A DNA stretch of 8,588 nt from Deltaproteobacteria bacterium RBG_13_61_14 (GTDB lineage: Bacteria; RBG-13-61-14): contig MGQK01000074.1 in NCBI GenBank assembly GCA_001797815.1, positions 7,143-15,730 on the forward strand, read 5' to 3'. The position numbers were made by a program, and so were the translations under genes. Below, one piece after another: positions 5,617-8,588 of this stretch. Numbering within the stretch: position 1 is the stretch's first letter; the number at the start of each line of letters is the position of its first letter. The notes beneath the pieces are model-generated. The model was not told where the DNA came from and ran no database searches. It saw nothing but the letters and a program-made list of their open reading frames with translations.

Positions 5617-5646
5617 TTGACTTGCTTTGCCAGACCATGCTAGCTT
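5617..5646 (+). promoter_or_regulatory. Candidate promoter of the acyl-CoA dehydrogenase gene
   Basis: TTGACT (5617-5622) and TAGCTT (5641-5646), preceded by TG as in extended -10 elements, are separated by 18 nt. The -10 matches the consensus poorly. An inverted repeat, GAGGACG (5648-5654) and CGTCTTC (5663-5669, one G:T wobble), covers the expected start of transcription near 5653 and could be an operator. Confidence 0.4.
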
Positions 5647-5702
5647 TGAGGACGACTTGCAGCGTCTTCACTGGAAGGCAGTAAACTTTAATAATCCAGA
5701 AC

Positions 5703-5708
5703 AGGAGG
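5703..5708 (+). promoter_or_regulatory. Ribosome binding site of the acyl-CoA dehydrogenase gene
   Basis: AGGAGG lies 7 nt before the ATG at 5716, which fixes this start. Confidence 0.85.
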
Positions 5709-5715
5709 AGTAGGG

Positions 5716-6861
5716 ATGGGTTATCGTTATTTCAAGGAGGAACACGAGATCTTCCGCAAGCAGGTCCGCGATTTTTGCGAGAAAGAACTGGCTCCGCACC
5801 ATGAAGAATGGGAAGAGGCCGGGCTGTTCCCCCGCTGGGTGTTTGAAAAAGCCGGCGAGCTCGGGTTCCTGGGGATCCGCTGCCCCGAGCAATACGGCGG
5901 CTCGAACTGCGAATACTGGTATACCGTGGTCTGGGCCGAGGAGCTTCCGCGCTGCCAGTCCGCGGGGGTGGCGCTGAGCCTGATGGTGCAGACCGACATG
6001 GCCACGCCGGCCATTGTGGCTCACGGCACCGAGGAGCAGAAGCAGGAGTTTTTGGTCCCGGCCATCCAGGGCAAGAAGATCGGCGCCATCTGCGTGACCG
6101 AGCCGGGCGCCGGCTCGGACGTGGCCGCCATCCGCTCCACGGCCAAGAAGGACGGCGATTACTACATCATCAACGGCTCCAAGACTTTTATCACCAACGG
6201 CACCCGCGCCGACTGGCTGACCCTGGCGGTTAAGACCCGGCCGGAAAAGGGCTACTCCGGGGTCAGCCTTTTCCTCTTCCCCACCACTACCCCCGGCTTC
6301 ACCGTGACCCGCAAGCTCCACAAGCTGGGCCAGCGCAGCAGCGATACCGCGGAGCTGGCCTTTGAGGACTGCAAACTCCACAAGAAATACCTCCTGGGCG
6401 AGGAAAACAAAGGTTTTTATTACATCATGGAGGGCTTTCAATACGAGCGGCTGGTGGGCGCGGTCTCGGGCCTGGCCGGGGCCAAGCTGGTCTTCGAGCA
6501 GACCCTCAAGTTTTGCAAGGAGCGGACCGTGTTCGGCAAGCCGGTGAGCTCCCACCAGGCCAACGCTCACCAGTTTGTCAACTTCGCCACCGAGCTGGAA
6601 GCGGCCCAGGCCCTGGTCTATCACTGCTGCGACATGTTGAACCGGGGCGAGAACGCGATCAAGGAAGTGAGCATGTGCAAGCTCTACGTGGGCGAGTTGG
6701 CCGTGCGCCTGGTGGATTTCTGCCTGCAGATGCACGGGGGTTACGGCTACATCGAGGAATACCCGGTCTGCCGGGCCTATCGGGACACCAAGCTCATCAC
6801 CATCGGCGGCGGGTCCAGCCAGGTGATGCGCGAGATCATCGCCCGGATGATGCAACTCTAG
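5716..6861 (+). CDS. Acyl-CoA dehydrogenase (FAD-dependent)
   Basis: This cytoplasmic flavoenzyme would carry out the alpha,beta-dehydrogenation of an acyl-CoA, passing electrons to an electron-transfer flavoprotein, in fatty-acid, branched-chain or aromatic-acid breakdown. The 381 residues are typical. Visible are an N-terminal helical domain (about 1-120), the first family signature ICVTEPGAGSD (125-135), the beta domain with FITNGTRADW (158-167), and the second signature QMHGGYGY (338-345) in the C-terminal helical domain. The position that holds the catalytic Glu in short- and medium-chain enzymes (YEG) reads TIGGGSSQ (362-369), with no Glu. Instead Glu244 in QYERL sits where isovaleryl- and long-chain acyl-CoA dehydrogenases carry their base. 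The chain length and exact substrate are undetermined. The start follows AGGAGG. No etf gene is in the window. Confidence 0.94.
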   Translation: MGYRYFKEEHEIFRKQVRDFCEKELAPHHEEWEEAGLFPRWVFEKAGELGFLGIRCPEQYGGSNCEYWYTVVWAEELPRCQSAGVALSLMVQTDMATPAIVAHGTEEQKQEFLVPAIQGKKIGAICVTEPGAGSDVAAIRSTAKKDGDYYIINGSKTFITNGTRADWLTLAVKTRPEKGYSGVSLFLFPTTTPGFTVTRKLHKLGQRSSDTAELAFEDCKLHKKYLLGEENKGFYYIMEGFQYERLVGAVSGLAGAKLVFEQTLKFCKERTVFGKPVSSHQANAHQFVNFATELEAAQALVYHCCDMLNRGENAIKEVSMCKLYVGELAVRLVDFCLQMHGGYGYIEEYPVCRAYRDTKLITIGGGSSQVMREIIARMMQL

Positions 6862-6952
6862 CTCGCCCGGGCCAACGCCAGGAGAGGGAAAGAAAAATTC
6901 TTTGGGGAAAAATGAAACCGGCGCGGCCACGCGCGCGTCTTAAGGGGCAGAG

Positions 6953-8290
6953 ATGAGAAGGAGCTATTACCTCGGATTCCTGGCGCTGGTTTTGGTGTCG
7001 CTCGTTGCCGGCGGGCAAAGTTGTGCCCGGGCGAAAAAGCAGCCGGGCGCTTCCGCCGGCGCTCCCACCCGCGCGCAATTGCAGCAGCGCCTGCAAGCGC
7101 TGCAATGGGACTGGGAGATCCTGCAGAAAGACCAGCCGCCGCAGAATGAGACCACGGGCTTCCGGCTCAGCCTGAAGCGGGCCGAGCAAAACCTGGCCGA
7201 AGGCCGGCTGAAACCGGCCGAGGCCGACCTGGCCGAAGCCGAAGCCTGGATGAAAGATGCCCGCGTCCGCTACTACCGCCAGCGCCAGGCGGCGGTGCCG
7301 GCCAAGGACAGCCCGGAAGACGGCGAAGCCCTGATGGACCAGGCCCGGGATTTCTGGAAACGGTCCCAGACCGCGGCCGGCCAGGGCCAGGAACTCTTAA
7401 GCCAGAAATACCAGGTCGCGGCCCTGGCGCAAGGCGAGCTCGCGCTGCTCGCCTCCGCGGGCAAGCGCGACCGCGTTCTCGATTCCGCCAACCGCTGCCT
7501 GGAATTGGCCGACTGGTATCGCCAGGCCGGGATGGAAAACGATGCCCAGCGCATGACCAATCAGGGACGAGCGGCGATTCAAGCAGAGGTTAAGACCCTG
7601 CTCGGCGAGATTGAGGCGGCGCTGGCCGGCCAGGAAAAGGGTTTCCCGCCGGAGCAGTTGAACAAGAGTGAAGAGGCCTTTGGTAACGCCCGGGCGGAAC
7701 TGGACCGCCGCAACCAGCGTTTGCTCTACCTCAAGCAGCGCGGCTCCATCTTGTATCCGGGCCAAATCCAGGCCGAAGACCAGGCCCCTCGCATCCAGGC
7801 CTGGGCCGCGCCCTTTCTTCAGCATTTCCAACGCGTGGCCCAGCAAAACCAGATCAAGACCCCGATCGCGGACAAGGAGCGCCTGGCCCAGCGCGAGCGC
7901 CAGCGCCTGCAGGCGGTGCGCGAGCTGAGCCAGGCCTGCGCCAACGCGATCCCGCTTTCCACCCCGGGGCTGCAAATCATGGAGTTGATCGTGGAGCCTC
8001 GGGGCCCCGAGGTGGTAGTTCGCGGCCGGATCATCAATAACAGCGGGCAGACCCTGTATCGGTTGCGGATGGCGGTGTGCGGAGAGCTCGTCGCTTCCGA
8101 AGTGATTGACCTGAACCGGCCCACCCTGCTCAATGAAAATCAGGAGAGCTTTACCCTCCCGCTCGCCCACTACGAGCTGGGAGATTTCATGGCTACCCAG
8201 TTCAAGATCGGACCCCACCAACTGCTCCTCATCTACGACGACAGCCAGGACGTCGAGCGCCGCGAATACCTCGCCTTGCCCAATAACTAG
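6953..8290 (+). CDS. Predicted exported or lipoprotein-like protein, mostly alpha-helical, function unknown
   Basis: I do not recognise a characterised family. The 445 residues start with an export signal (MRRSYY, then a hydrophobic stretch 8-20). A Cys24 in AGGQSC could be lipidated, but the residue three before it is Gly rather than Leu or another aliphatic, so the lipobox is poor. Residues about 38-335 are rich in Ala, Glu, Gln, Leu and Arg, with heptad-like runs such as LAEAEAWMKDAR (93-104), and should form a chain of helices or coiled coils. The last about 110 residues change character: IMELIVEPRGPEVVVRGRI (342-360) and INNSGQTLYRLRM (361-373) look like beta strands of an FxLYD-like sandwich, a resemblance judged by eye. 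The start has AAGGGGC upstream. The 91-nt gap after the acyl-CoA dehydrogenase gene shows no terminator or clear promoter, so co-transcription is possible. An envelope-structural or binding role is a guess. Confidence 0.8.
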   Translation: MRRSYYLGFLALVLVSLVAGGQSCARAKKQPGASAGAPTRAQLQQRLQALQWDWEILQKDQPPQNETTGFRLSLKRAEQNLAEGRLKPAEADLAEAEAWMKDARVRYYRQRQAAVPAKDSPEDGEALMDQARDFWKRSQTAAGQGQELLSQKYQVAALAQGELALLASAGKRDRVLDSANRCLELADWYRQAGMENDAQRMTNQGRAAIQAEVKTLLGEIEAALAGQEKGFPPEQLNKSEEAFGNARAELDRRNQRLLYLKQRGSILYPGQIQAEDQAPRIQAWAAPFLQHFQRVAQQNQIKTPIADKERLAQRERQRLQAVRELSQACANAIPLSTPGLQIMELIVEPRGPEVVVRGRIINNSGQTLYRLRMAVCGELVASEVIDLNRPTLLNENQESFTLPLAHYELGDFMATQFKIGPHQLLLIYDDSQDVERREYLALPNN

Positions 8291-8345
8291 TCTGCCCTTT
8301 TCCGAACGGCCCGGGCCGGGTCTGCCGACAGGCTCGTGGCACGGG

Positions 8346-8588
8346 TTAATGTTTCTTCTTTTTCTTCTTGGGGGAGGGGGCCGGGGTTTCCACCGACTGG
8401 GGCTGCGGCTCGGGCAGCGGCTGGCGCAGGGTCAAGATCAAGAGCACCAGCGCCGGAACCAAGACCAGGATGCCGATGAATTGCGAGGTGCTGAGCACGC
8501 CCGGGATCACGAACTTCCGCTCCACGTCGCCCCGGTAGTATTCCAGGAAAAAGCGGAGCAGAGGGTAGAGCGTAAAATAGGTCAGCGT
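8346..8588 (-). CDS. lgt: Prolipoprotein diacylglyceryl transferase, C-terminal part (5' end off the window)
   Basis: Lgt transfers diacylglycerol from phosphatidylglycerol to the lipobox Cys of prolipoproteins in the inner membrane. Only the last 80 residues are visible. They contain LYPLLRFFLEYYRGDVER (7-24), which matches the conserved (R)xxxExxRGD region before the last helix, then GVLSTSQFIGI (30-40) and a final hydrophobic helix (about 38-54). The stop is TAA at 8346-8348. The last about 25 residues are an unusual tail, rich in Pro, Gln and Glu and ending in six Lys and His. In E. coli Lgt the C-terminus faces the cytoplasm, so the tail would be cytoplasmic. The gene converges on the predicted exported protein with 55 nt between the stops and no obvious shared terminator. 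Confidence 0.9.
   Translation of the reverse strand, partial: TLTYFTLYPLLRFFLEYYRGDVERKFVIPGVLSTSQFIGILVLVPALVLLILTLRQPLPEPQPQSVETPAPSPKKKKKKH

Noticed and set aside
6889-6903. AAAGAA-AAA-TTCTTT hairpin between the acyl-CoA dehydrogenase and the next gene as a terminator
   Set aside because: The stem is six A:T-rich pairs with no following T tract, too weak to support a terminator call.
5668-6930. A 420-residue minus-strand frame opposite the acyl-CoA dehydrogenase
   Set aside because: The plus strand carries both family signatures over the full length; the antisense frame is a GC-driven shadow.
1-8588. CRISPR array, tRNA/rRNA, toxin-antitoxin or phage-defence cluster
   Set aside because: No regularly spaced repeats, tRNA-like folds, rRNA segments, nucleases or paired small genes were seen. 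The apparent novelty lies in regulatory RNA and repeats, not in a defence system.

Overview
The window comes from a GC-rich bacterium. The gene set is a cobalamin-riboswitch-controlled B12 ABC importer, a small glycine-tailed RRM protein, a secreted type-B carboxylesterase, an acyl-CoA dehydrogenase and lgt. It would suit a Deltaproteobacteria/Desulfobacterota-like Gram-negative, but this is an inference from gene families; no rRNA or other taxonomic marker is present. Coding regions are strongly GC-rich. The two intergenic stretches around the RRM gene (about 2780-3060 and 3400-3780) are visibly richer in A+T and hold repeats and regulatory structure.

Left part (1-2821, minus strand): a complete B12-uptake transcription unit read right to left. 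It has a sigma70-type promoter (2793-2821), a cobalamin riboswitch (about 2620-2777), a rho-independent terminator placed just before the first gene (2534-2566), then btuF-like (1620-2528), btuC-like (580-1623) and btuD-like (1-580, cut by the window edge). The genes overlap by 4 nt (ATGA) and 1 nt (TGATG), so they are probably translationally coupled. The riboswitch is what assigns cobalamin, rather than iron-siderophore, as the substrate of this FecCD-family transporter.

Middle (2822-3872): a 97-residue RNA-recognition-motif protein (3110-3403, minus) with its own promoter, a leader of about 160 nt with two mutually exclusive hairpins next to the Shine-Dalgarno, and a strong terminator. It is bracketed by two diverged copies of a repeat in inverted orientation whose inner ends read GGGGTCAG/CTGACCCC. 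These look like remnants of a small mobile element family.

Right part (3873-8588): a signal-peptide-bearing carboxylesterase (minus) is divergent from an acyl-CoA dehydrogenase (plus), with facing promoters and short palindromes between them. A predicted exported, mostly helical protein of unrecognised function follows the dehydrogenase on the same strand after a 91-nt gap. The window ends in the C-terminal part of prolipoprotein diacylglyceryl transferase (lgt, minus), with an unusual Pro/Gln-rich, hexalysine tail.

No defence system, CRISPR array, tRNA, rRNA or intact transposase was seen. The points most worth following are the riboswitch/terminator architecture, the repeat pair around the RRM gene and the RRM leader.
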